Source of the DNA: Boswellia sacra
Taxonomy: Eukaryota; Streptophyta; Magnoliopsida; Sapindales; Burseraceae
Reading direction: 5' to 3'
DNA length: 64,000 bases
NCBI GenBank assembly: GCA_013180625.2
Contig: SNVD02004529.1
Span: forward strand, 1-64,000
Part shown: in pieces, positions 35,151 through 45,226 of the stretch
Layout of the letters: the number at the start of each line of letters is the position of its first letter
How positions within the stretch are numbered: the first letter of the stretch is position 1
Made by a program: the position numbers and the translations under genes
The notes under the pieces: model-generated
Database searches by the model: none
What the model was told of the DNA's origin: nothing
Seen by the model: the letters and a program-made list of their open reading frames with translations, nothing else

Positions 35151-35855
35151 AAGAAAGGTTTTTACTAAGTGACAAAATGATTGGTATATTTGATGACCAA
35201 CTTCAATAAAATAAGTTTTGTTCGATAACTAAACAGATTCTGGATGTGAGCCTGACGATTTTTAGTATGCTTTAAAGCAAATTTTATACGTTGCTTAAGG
35301 ATTTGGTTTGCCAACTTATTATACATTAACAATAACCACACGTTCAGCCCTCAATTAATGAAATGGCACTTGGTGGCAAAGATTGATCACACACATGACC
35401 TTTCTTTCAAGTCTCAGCAGTTCGTATTATGAATTTTCTCCGTATGGCAAAATCATATATTTCTCACTAATTTGGATGATCAAATCTAGTTGAGAAGTTT
35501 GTTGATTATTGGAAGATAAAAGCAAGTTCAATTGGTTGGAAATTTGATCAACTTGTCAAATTATTTTTATTAGATGCAGTCAGGATTCTTTTGAGAATAT
35601 AAAATTTAACCCCTTAAGTAACTCTTGAGCATTGAGTGTAAATGTCGAGTCAAGGCAGCGACCATGATGCAGTCAGTAGGGTCATTAGCACAATTAGACT
35701 GAAAAACATACCGGTTTCAAGTTGTAGACAATTAATTAATTAAAGAGGAAGGTTCATTCAATCATGTACAGATTAGTCATGAGTAGCTGAACTCCAGAAA
35801 CTACTTCAAACTACCGGTCTCTTTTCCCTCACAAAATTCTTGAAAATTATCAGCT

Positions 35856-35862
35856 TATAAAT
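35856..35862 (+). promoter_or_regulatory. TATA box of lipid-transfer gene 4
   Basis: TATAAAT lies 93 bases upstream of the chosen start at 35955 and fits a short leader. Confidence 0.6.
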
Positions 35863-35954
35863 CCGTCCTTATTTGAAACCAAATCCAACACAAAACCTTG
35901 GACTCTAGAATTCAATTTTCAACACTATCTGTAGCTCAGTGCTCTAAGAGGGTC

Positions 35955-36919
35955 ATGAAAGGACTGAAGATTTTCCATCTTCTAGCATTATTATCAACTT
36001 TTTCGGTCATTTTAGTAAATGGGCAAATTTCAACACCCTGCACAACCTCAATGGTCTCCACCTTCACACCATGCCTAAGTTTTATAACTGGAAGTAGTGC
36101 TAATGGCGCAACAACACCAACTAAGGACTGCTGCGATTCATTAAAGTCGCTCATGAGCACTAGCATGGACTGTACTTGTCTTGTGGTAACGGCCAATGTC
36201 CCAGTGCAACTGCCAATTAACAGAAACTTGTCACTCTCTCTGCCAGGAGCATGCAACATGGGTGGAGTGCCAATACAGTGCAAAGGTTTGACTTTGTCTT
36301 AGCTTAGTATCAGCAATAGTTGCCTATTCTATGATTCTATGAACATCTACATGGCTATTGATATCACATTTTATTGTACCTCGCAGCCTCTGGCACTCCT
36401 TTACCAGCTCCAGGTAAGACCAACCATCAGCAAATTCTGTTCAATGTGCAATTGAAGGGATTGCTTGCTCATCCTTGATTAATATTCATTAAAACAATGT
36501 CAACTGAAAGTTTTTTTTGCAGGTCCTGCCATACTACGAGCGCCGCCGGCACCTCGGGCACTTGCACCTTTGGCGGCTTCTCCTCTTAGTCCACGAGGTA
36601 ATCTGCTCCAAGCCTTTGATTAAAAATAAAAGCCTTCCCATAGCGCTATTCTGTTCCAGAACTTCGCAATTAACTAATTTTTATTTTTGTGTTTTCTTCA
36701 GCTTCCGAAGCTTTTGCTCCAGCACCATCTGATGAAACTTCATTAACACCATCAACGGAGGAATCAGAAGCTCCCAGTCCGACAACCTCCGCAGGGATTA
36801 GGCCAGTGCTGACGCCACCAGCGCCTGCATCCCATTCTTCTTACACTTCCCCACCGGCTACATTGATGTTGTTCGTAGGAATCATGACTACGCGGTGCTT
36901 GTTCAGCTTGGTCTTCTAG
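35955..36919 (+). CDS. GPI-anchored lipid-transfer-like protein, divergent gene 4
   Basis: Four exons: 35955-36285, 36387-36413, 36523-36597 and 36702-36919; every intron is phase 1 with GT..AG borders and the joined frame is 216 residues. The start MKGLKIFHLLALL is preferred to the ATG at 35898 because it opens a signal peptide (ending VNGQ) 93 bases below a TATA box. The eight-cysteine domain is a different subtype from genes 1-3 (TPCTTSMVSTFTPC, DCCDSLKSL, MDCTCLVVTANVP, GACNMGGVPIQC) and resembles the EDA4 / At3g22620 group. The second exon of 27 bases is very small. A Pro/Ser/Ala-rich linker and the hydrophobic end ATLMLFVGIMTTRCLFSLVF give a GPI signal. In Arabidopsis, members of both subtypes also lie side by side, so the pairing may be ancient. 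Cargo unknown. Confidence 0.88.
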
Positions 36920-37097
36920 GTCAAACCTGCACTGGTGCGGGTTCGCTTGGTCTTCGAGGGTGTAATTCTATGCAATGTTGTAATACTCTGTAAAATTGAA
37001 CAATTCAATTCGTTTCCTTCTGTACGTCAATTATATGTAAAATTTTCAAACGTCCCCGTCTAGTCGATTTCATCAGCAGTAAACGGGATATATTATA

Positions 37098-38015
37098 GGA
37101 AAAATTGAAAACATAGGTAAAATTAAGGGTTTTAAATAAAATTTAGACACATCTTGAAAAATTATACATTCTTAAAAAAATGACTAAAATGTCTTTTGAG
37201 ACTTAAACTTAAAAAAAAAAGACGCGTTTCGTCGTGACAAATAAGACACTCGACATGTCGAGTCTTGTCTGATGCTTCAACCGACACTCGTCATCTTCGT
37301 TAGTGTTCACTCGACACTAGCGTCGAGTCTTATTGAATGCACGGACCGACACTCGACATAACGTGTCGAGTCTTCAAAAATGCCTTGATGACGAGAGTCA
37401 GTCTGTGCATCCGACAGGATTTGACACGTTATATCGAGTGTCGGTCTGTGCATCTAACAAGACTCGACATATTATGTCTAGTATCGAGTAAACACCGACG
37501 ATGATGGTGAGTATCAGTTGAAGCATCCGACAGGACTCGACATGTCGATTGTTCTCTTCGTCACGATGAAACGCGTCGGTTTTCATCATTTTTACACACA
37601 TCAAACCAAAAACTCAACCAAATAATACTTCGTTTAGCCCCACGAATACAAAATAAATACAAAATACGAGCCCAAACTCAAATTCCCAAATTCAAAATCC
37701 CTAAAATCTACCTCAAATCCCCAAACACATGATAAGTTTCTTGTTTCTCTTGCTGCGTTTTGAACTGCGTTTCCGATGGTGTCGAGGGGTATTGGAAACT
37801 GGACAATAACAGATGGTTATAGAAATAGGACACGATTATGAAAATAGGAAAAGGTAAGTGAAGGAAAGAGGGAAATAAAGAGTTTAGGAATAAATTGAAT
37901 TTCAAAGAGTATTTTAGTCATTTTTTTGAAAAAAGTTCTATGACATGAAAGTTTTTCAGGATGTGTCTAAATTTCACTTAAAGCCCCCAAAAGTGTCTAT
38001 TTTTTCAATTTTTCC
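37098..38015. mobile_element. Mutator-type foldback element (918 bp) with 9-bp target duplication
   Basis: Starts GGAAAAATTG and ends CAATTTTTCC. Terminal inverted repeats of about 115 bp share TTTAGACACATC(T/C)TGAAAAA and AAAAATGACTAAAAT. The flanks are TATATTATA (37089-37097) and TATATTATT (38016-38024), 8 of 9 matching, the length expected for Mutator. The core 37221-37577 is itself a long inverted repeat. No protein is encoded, so it depends on a helper. Confidence 0.8.
37221..37577. repeat. Long hairpin core rich in TCGACACTCGAC (block 4 of 5)
   Basis: The left arm begins GACGCGTTTCGTCGTGAC and the right arm ends as its near complement (GTCACGATGAAACGCGTC). Arms of about 170 bases pair through GACTCGACATGTCGAGTC-like words. 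A transcript would form one long hairpin. Confidence 0.75.
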
Positions 38016-38247
38016 TATATTATTTACCCTGAGGTTAAGGGTAAATAATTTTCCCTTCCTTCTTTTGAAATTACAAATTACCCTTTTAAATTCGAATTCT
38101 GCCATTAAATTAAATAAAATAAGGGTATAATCATAAATAAAACTCATAAGATCAAAATTCCTATATTAACTCTAATCACTTTGAATAATATAAAGTAAAT
38201 AACAAAAAATATATTAAATAAAAAATTGTATTATAAATTATTAAAAC

Positions 38248-39027
38248 TAGAGATAGCAATTTTCCCTGTTTGGGCTGGGTACTCGCATTTTAGCCACACG
38301 GCCTGGTCGGGGAAAACCTTGGATTTCTGGTGATCAGGCCTGAAGATAGGGGTTGCTAAGTACACTCAGGCTCGGGTGCGGTGCAGGGGCAGTATTGCTG
38401 AGGAAAACTGGTCCCCGGCCCGCACCCAAAAAGCCCGACCCTTCTACAATAAAAAATATGTCATTTGCAAGACTCGAAAACATGACCTTAGTCTGTTTAC
38501 CACTAGGCCACACAACTTTTTTGCTTCAATGATTACAAACAATTTTAATTAATGAATTCATTTGTATATTTAATTAAAACTAACATCTCCAACAAAGTTC
38601 CGTTTACCACTAGGCCACACGACTTTTTTGCTTCAATGATTACAAACAATTTTAATTAATGAATTCAATTGTATATTTAATTAAAACTAACATCTCCAAC
38701 AAAGTTACTTGAACGTGGGTCACAACACACAATGTAAAAACGCTTCGCCACTACTGCCAGCCGCACGCTCAAGAGATGTTTAGTCACATTATATTATTTA
38801 TCCAATTTCAAGGCCTGAAAAATTTTAAGAAAAATAAAAGCGGGAAAAATCTAAAGATTTTTTCAGGGTGTGGGTGTTACATTAAAAAATCTGCAATTAC
38901 CCGCACACGAAAAACCTCGAAAAAATCTAGAGATTTTGCGGAGATCGGGGAAAAGTTTTTTTATCCGGTGTGGGTGCAAAAATGTCAAACTTGCACCCGC
39001 ACCCGCACCGAGATTTTGCTATCCCTA
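38248..39027. mobile_element. hAT-like non-autonomous element (780 bp), 8-bp duplication ATTAAAAC
   Basis: Left end TAGAGATAGCAATTTTCCC, right end the complement of TAGGGATAGCAAAATCTC. Perfect 8-bp target duplication ATTAAAAC at 38240-38247 and 39028-39035. Subterminal parts are rich in GGGT/CCCG words (tail GCACCCGCACCCGCACC), typical of plant hAT elements with a TAGGGATGGCAA-type end. It carries a tRNA-like duplicated insert at 38460-38706 and no transposase. Confidence 0.85.
38460..38706 (-). repeat. tRNA-like (possible SINE head) sequence with 107-bp tandem duplication inside the hAT element
   Basis: On the minus strand TGGCCTAGTGGTAAAC resembles a tRNA box A and, about 20 bases on, TTTTCGAGTCTTG resembles box B. 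The box A part with its flank is duplicated in tandem (copies from about 38494 and 38601). It may be the head of a tRNA-derived SINE. No A-tail or target duplication was found. Confidence 0.4.
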
Positions 39028-40005
39028 ATTAAAACCATGACCTTATTTTTCTCTTCTCTATCTTCAACCTATGCCTCAGCCCTAAACTCCAATCGCCCAG
39101 CAAACTCCAGCCGCCATCAACCATTGAACTCCACCCACAAAATCTCATCTTGTACTCATTTCTCACCAAATTCTGCTGCTTTTTTTCCCTCCATCCAAAC
39201 AGCCAGCAAACAATTCACACTAACAATAATTTTGCAAAAGCAAATCGAAACTGCCACCACCAACCCCTAAAAATGCCAGCTGCCACTACCCATATGGTTG
39301 TCTCTACCACGCTAGACTCGACCACACAAAGATCACCGTCTCCGCCTAAGCACCACAAATCGAGAAACTTTCATCTATGGCCAGATCGTGATTTACAAAA
39401 TGGATTTGCATGGTATTGCACCCAGCCAGTTCCACTGCCCCTACAAGACCTATCTACTATTTCTACTTTTATTTTTCAATATATTTTGATTGTTGAAGAG
39501 AATTTTGAGAAATGTTGCTACTTCTGATTTGTGTAAGTTGTGATGGTGATGCTAATTCGCTGGGTTTGCAAAAAAAAAAAAAAGAAAATTCAACCTTTCA
39601 ATTTTTTTACTGGATGGCAGTGATGGAGCTATTGAATGATTGTGGTAGAGTTGCCGGTTTTGCTTGTTGCTAGGTTGCTATTAAGTTGTTGGATTATTTT
39701 TTTTAATTGATTTATTATTTTGATGGATTTTTATTGTTGATAATAGAGTTATTAGTTGCTGCTAAGCCCTTTTTTTTATTTATTTGATTCATTATTGCTG
39801 ATTTTTTTTTTTAATTTGACTTATGCTAACATTTGGGGATTTATTGATTAAATTGATAAGCTGATTAAAATTGGGGATTCTTGCTGGTTGCATGCAACTA
39901 ATTTGTTGTTGTTAAGGTGTGCGGTATATAGGGCTTTGTTGTGGTTGATTATGGAGGTTGTGTTTTTTTTTTTTTTTGGCTACCGGGTAGGGTTGCAGTG
40001 CTCTG
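39028..40005. other. Spacer between two hAT-like elements
   Basis: Low-complexity T-rich sequence with several poly-T and poly-A runs (about 39570, 39800, 39965). Two frames at 39036-39527 are Ser/Thr/Pro-rich by composition and show no family features. No gene is supported. Confidence 0.45.
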
Positions 40006-40960
40006 TAGGAATGGCAAAATCTGAGATCGGGGTCGGAGGGTCTCGGGAAATTTCTTGGAATTTTTTTTCCGGGGCAGGTCTAGGTTTTCTAATAACCCGG
40101 GTTTATCCCGGGTTGCAAAAAAACAAAGCTAAAACAAGCAACCTGCCAAAACGCTCGACGAAACTGAACGTTCTCGACCGAGCTCGACACGATCATCTGA
40201 CACTCGACACTTGCATGTCGAGTCGTATCGAATTCACAACCGACACTCGATATCAGTCTATTTTCAAAGACATTGAGTGTCGGATGATGAATCTGACACT
40301 CGACGCTTACATGTCGAGTGATGATGCATCATCCGACACTCGACACATACATATCGAGTCGTGTCGAATTTACAACTGACACTCGATATCAGTTTATTTT
40401 CGAAGACATCGAGTGTCGGATGATGAATCGACGCTCGATACTTACATATCGAGTGATGATGCATCATCCAACACTCGACACTCGACACTCGACACTTATA
40501 TATCGAGTCGTGTCGGATTCACAATCGACACTCGATATCAGTCTATTTTTGAAGACATCGAGTGTCGGATGATGAATCCAACACTCGACACTTACATGTC
40601 GAGTCGTGTCGAGCGCTATCGAGCTCGTTGAGTTTTGTCGAACGTTTTGGCAGGTTGCTTATTTTAGCTTTGTTTTTTTGACTTTTTGCATCATATTTAA
40701 CTATAATAGCCTTATATTTGCAAGTTGAAGTAAATGGCAAGTGAAATTTAGACAATAGAGGATGTCGTTTAAGAGGTTATATTTAAGAATACAAATTTGA
40801 TGGATTAAATTGATATAATTTTTTAATTTAATTACGGACCCCAGGTTCAATCCCGGGTCCCCGGCCTCGGCCGGGCAGAAAATTCCTACCTGGCCCCGGT
40901 CAATTACATTGATTTTTCGGGTAATTCCCCGACCCCAATCAGGTTGGTTTGCCATCCCTA
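40006..40960. mobile_element. hAT-like element (955 bp), perfect 8-bp duplication GTGCTCTG, carrying a foldback
   Basis: Left end TAGGAATGGCAAAATC, right end the complement of TAGGGATGGCAAACC. The target duplication GTGCTCTG is perfect (39998-40005 and 40961-40968). Subterminal GGGTCGG/CCCGACCCC words mark the same class as the elements at 38248 and 59742. More than half of it is the hairpin 40117-40681. Confidence 0.88.
40117..40681. repeat. Foldback hairpin with TCGACACTCGAC repeats (block 5 of 5)
   Basis: The arms AACAAAGCTAAAACAAGCAA and CCTGCCAAAACG on the left pair with CGTTTTGGCAGG and TTGCTTATTTTAGCTTTGTT on the right. Between them lie tandem copies of about 120 bp with CGACACTCGA(T/C)ATCAGT, GAAGACATCGAGTGTCGGAT and ACATGTCGAGT. 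The whole can fold into a long hairpin. It is nested in a hAT-like element; a target duplication of its own was not resolved. Confidence 0.8.
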
Positions 40961-41242
40961 GTGCTCTGTGTTTCGAAAATGGAGATGAAGCAAGGGCCAA
41001 TGGAAATTATGATTTAGGCAGTACATGAAGGTAGTTTAGTCTACTTGAACAAAACAGGGGCAAATTAGTTAGAGAAAGGGTGGACATAAGGTTGTTTTGG
41101 TCAAACAATGTAAAAAATATTGTCTCTTCTATTTTGTCGTTTAATTTAATGACAAAATTTGAATTTAAAGAGGTAATTTGTAATTTTAAAAGAATAAGAG
41201 AGGATTGTATTTATGCTTAACATCAGCATAAATTGAGGGTCA

Positions 41243-41560
41243 TACTACGGTGCACCGGTTATATCGGTGCATCATTTCTCAATTTTTTGTAAATTTAGTG
41301 TAAAAGTTTTAAATCTTTGTATAAAAATTGTAAATATTGAAAAAAAAAGTTGTAAATAAATAATTTTTTATATTTATGACTTTTATACAATGATTTACAA
41401 CTTTTACATTAGTTTACAAAAAATTAAAGATAGTTATATAATTTTTTATTTACAATTTTTTTTCACATTTACGATTTTTATATAAGAATTTATAACTTTT
41501 ACACTAAAATTATAGAAGTTTAAAAAAATAGTATACCGATATAACCGATATATCGTAACT
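41243..41560. mobile_element. Short inverted-repeat element (MITE-like)
   Basis: Both ends carry CGGTTATATCGGT (41256-41268) and its exact complement (41535-41547) within imperfect terminal repeats of about 30 bp; inside are repeated TTTACACTAA/TTAGTGTAAA words and A/T-rich sequence. The superfamily and target duplication are not clear. Confidence 0.6.
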
Positions 41561-42434
41561 AAAACCGTAAATTAATGTCCCTAGAAAAATTAATTCAATA
41601 TGCTGTGGGACAATGTCCCACGTATCATTTAAACTGAATAGAACAGATACTACACTTATCTCAGCCAAAAAGGCCGAGAAAGGTACGAGGTCTCCTATCA
41701 TGAGCCGCGCCCTTTTATAACCTCCTCTTTGCTTTCTTCCTTGCACACTTGGTCGATATCGGACCATGAAAGGGATTTACGCTTCCTGCTAAAGAAACCC
41801 TCCCTTGTCAACACTTTTTTAGCGCACAAAAGATTAACAGTGATAAACTGATAACATATACTATCCATCTTTCTTGAAAACTACCTTCTTCATTTTCATC
41901 ATTACTAAAATTTATCCTATTGTTTACATGTGCAAGATCCCAATCATAACTTAAACTGTTTTTATGCCTATGGTACGCTAATTAAAAAAATAATAATATC
42001 AGCTTACATCAAGTTTTAATTAAATTAATAATACTGAACTATATTGTTGGATTGAAATAATTGATGGTTGAAAGTTGGTGCTAATTTTTAAATAAAAATT
42101 TAAATCATATTAAATGAATCATGTAGCTGCAAGATGAGATTATCTAAATTTTAGTTTGAGATAAATATACGTTGAAATTTGAAGTGAATATATTTTTTAT
42201 AATTATGTCTTCATGAACTAACATAATCGAAACCTGTATTTGTCTTACTAAAGACTTTTTCGTTATTAGGGTTGCGTATCACAAGTACTTTTACTTCCAA
42301 AGAAGCAATTTGACAAAGTTTTTGTCCATCCACTGGCCTTGGTTTCAGCGACTCCTCTCATTCAAGCTTAGTTATTAACCACAAATATATATTTGCATTC
42401 AATTTCGATAATCAAGGCTTTCATGTCTTATACA

Positions 42435-42441
42435 TATATAT
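42435..42441 (+). promoter_or_regulatory. TATA-like box of the Ole e 6-like gene
   Basis: ATATATATCC about 105 bases above the start codon at 42546. It lies in an AT-rich context, so the call is weak. Confidence 0.4.
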
Positions 42442-42545
42442 CCAATTAGACCTTAATTTCCTGTATCCCACATGCTTTCGAGTCACAAGGAATAACATTG
42501 AAAGCATCAAATTAAATACTAACTAGCTAGCTAGAGATCACAAAA

Positions 42546-43603
42546 ATGGCCTTGTCCAACAAGCTTGTTGTAGTATTTCTGGTTTGCATTGCCCTGAATG
42601 CGGCCATGCACATCGACCAGGCGGACGCCGTGGATGATGACCTCAAGGCTCGCTTCAAGGAATGTTTCAAGTCTTGCCTCGGTGAATGCACATCCAATGG
42701 CCGTGGTTACACCTTCTGTGAGATGAAGTGCGACACCCACTGCGGGGCTAAGGAAGCTGCCGGTATGCATCTTCTCTCTACATTAACATGAATAATAAGA
42801 GGTAGTTTTAACTTGCATCCTAGCAGCACATATTAAGTCTTTGAATATTGTATAAATTCATTTAAAATTTTTGTAGGCATTTTTTTCTGTACTGTTTTTT
42901 GCATTTTTTTTTTGGTTCAAATTAATTGGAGACTATGTAAAACATGTTTGAATTGCTTTTTCATTGAAAAAAAAAAATGGCGGGTGGAGGTGCAGGTCCT
43001 CTCATTCATCATTCTTTCTCAAAACAAAAATAACTTTTTATCATTTTCAAACTACTCTATCTACATAATTTGTCTTTTCTTACTTTTTTTAAATAATTTT
43101 ATTATTTTAATATGAATTATATTATTCATTAAATATTAGATTTCAATTTTTTATAATGTTTAAAAATAAAAAATAATTTTTTAATTTTTTCTTAAACTAT
43201 AACTTATTTAAAATGAAAGCACAAAATATATATAATCAAACATATTCTCTATCATTTATTCTCCTTAAAAAACATATAAATATATCTTTCCCTTTTATTT
43301 TAAAATAAAAATTATAAAAATAAAAATACAGAATTCATAACCAAACAGACTTTGTACAATTAATAATTTTTATATAATTTTTAAGAGAATTTATAATTTT
43401 TTAAAAAAATTTACACAATTTAAAAAAAATTATATAATTTTTTAATATTTAATATATACCATTAAAAAATTAAAACATATATTAAGGCTATCCATAATCA
43501 TCACGCATAATTGATATGTGCTTTTCAAACTAATTAAATTCAACGTTACTGTTTCTCTATTTGTGTAGCCAAATTGGGAATCAACTTCACAAAAGATGAC
43601 TGA
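42546..43603 (+). CDS. Small secreted cysteine-rich protein, pollen allergen Ole e 6-like
   Basis: Two exons, 42546-42762 and 43569-43603, with a phase-1 intron of 806 bp (donor GCCG|GTATGC, acceptor TTGTGTAG|CC). The joined frame is 83 residues ending KDD. Residues 1-28 form a signal peptide (MALSNKLVVVFLVCIALNAA, cleaved near ADA). The mature part has six cysteines spaced C-x3-C-x3-C-x9-C-x3-C-x3-C (KECFKSCLGEC, FCEMKCDTHCG), the pattern of the olive pollen protein Ole e 6, a helical hairpin held by disulfides. Homologues are pollen-expressed; their function is unknown. The gene appears intact. Reading through the donor would give a spurious tail, GMHLLSTLT. Confidence 0.85.
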
Positions 43604-44118
43604 TTTAATCAGCCCCAGAGCTTGGACAGATTGCTCCAAAAGGACAACCCGCGAGAGATCAAATAATATACAGTAAGTGAAGCGGTGGAGAAGCTTCATT
43701 ACACATCTTCCCTCTCCGAATGTAGTAGTAGTATTATATATATATATATATACACAATAAAACTATAGATTTTCGATTATATTTAAGTTTAATTTTATAT
43801 CATTCACTTCATATATTTGTCGGTGTTCTCTACCTAGATTTATAAGTAGAATACAATCCTACTGCGTAAATACTACGAGATTGGTGATGGAGATTCTTCT
43901 TTTCAATATAAGGAAATCAAAAGTAGTAGGCACCTGATTTACTATATTCGCTAAATTACTTTACGTATCTTTAGGAGAATTAGTCCTTAATCGATAAATT
44001 CATTAAATAACTTCGTAGTTTCTTCAATTTTATAGAAAACCATGTTAACACTTTGAAAAAAGAATTTTTTTTTGAAAATTATGCAATTTTATGATAAAAA
44101 TAATTGATACTAAGAGGC
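43604..44118. other. AT-rich spacer with (TA)n microsatellite
   Basis: A (TA)n run of about 10 units at 43734-43752. No gene is seen. Confidence 0.5.
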
Positions 44119-45226
44119 TAGTTGTTTTAACCACTTAAAATCTGAATATAAATAGAATTAAATAATTTAAACAATTATTTTTATTTGTTTCAACGTTTAA
44201 CCACTTATTTTCAATGATATTTATTTGAATTAAAAAAATAAAAAATTATCACTTTTTTTTACGGTATAAAATGTCTCTAATACCCCTCGTTATATTATGA
44301 AAACAAATACGAGTTGTGAAACCTAACTCTAGCCACCACTTCATCTCCATCTGTCAAGCCATCGCCCTTGCCCATCGTCAACTTGTACTGCTCTGCCTCC
44401 AGCTCCCTCACTGCCTACGTGCAAATGGAAGAGTCGGAGGGAGTGAAGAGTTTGGAAGGTCCCAACCATGAGCCTGCCTCCATAGTAGAGAGAGACAGAG
44501 CTGCCATGGCTAGCTCGTGGTAACCACCTAATAATTAAAATCTGTTGGCGGCGGCGGCGTCGTTGGTAGTTGGTGGCGATCTCGTGAAGCTATGATGAAT
44601 CGGAGATGGGTTGCTGGTTGGCCGGAAATGGCAATTGATGATGGTGATGAGATTAATGGAAATCGGTGAGGCAAGGAAGAGAATTGGAGGAGAAGAGGTG
44701 ATCGAAACTTGGCATATTGGTTTTCTGGTGAAGAAATGGCTGGAAAAAAAGAAGAAAGAAAACAGGGGAAGGTGATGATCGACGAAGGGATGGAATAGAT
44801 CGAAAGTGATGGACTGGTGGTAGTGAACAGAAAGGAGTAGATCGGTGGTGAAGAAGCTTTGGTGGTTAAAGATTTCAGTGAGGGTGAGTGAGATCAGGCC
44901 GAGAAGATGGCTGTGTGTGGAGTTGTGGCTCTGAAAGGTGTTTCACGAGTGGAGAGAGATAGAGCTTTGGCCGAGAATTTCCATATTCTGGAAAAAAATT
45001 TTGGTTTAATTTTATTAGTTATTTAATTTTTATATATTGTAACAAATATATAACATAAATATTTTTTATTTTTTATTATAAAAATAAAAATGTTATATTA
45101 AAATTACGATATTTTTTATATTTTTTATAAGAGGTTTGTAAAAGAGTAAACAAATATGTCATTAAATAATATAAATTAAGTCTAAAAAAATGATAAAGTG
45201 ATGAAAGCAAACGCTATTTAAATTTT
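44119..45226. mobile_element. Possible inverted-repeat DNA transposon
   Basis: The left edge (CTAGTTGTTTTAACCACTT) and the complement of the right edge (TAGCGTTTGCTTTCATCACTT) align over about 60 bases with gaps. The interior holds a G-rich stretch (44400-44980) with GGTGG/GGCGG runs and no maintained frame. No target duplication was found, so this is tentative. Confidence 0.35.

Noticed and set aside
35936..36283. 115-codon minus-strand frame
   Set aside because: Antisense shadow of lipid-transfer gene 4.
38776..39270. 164-codon frame
   Set aside because: Spans the right end of a hAT-like element into spacer; no conserved features.
40318..40631. Frames rich in TLDTYISSR repeats
   Set aside because: Arise from the foldback tandem repeats.
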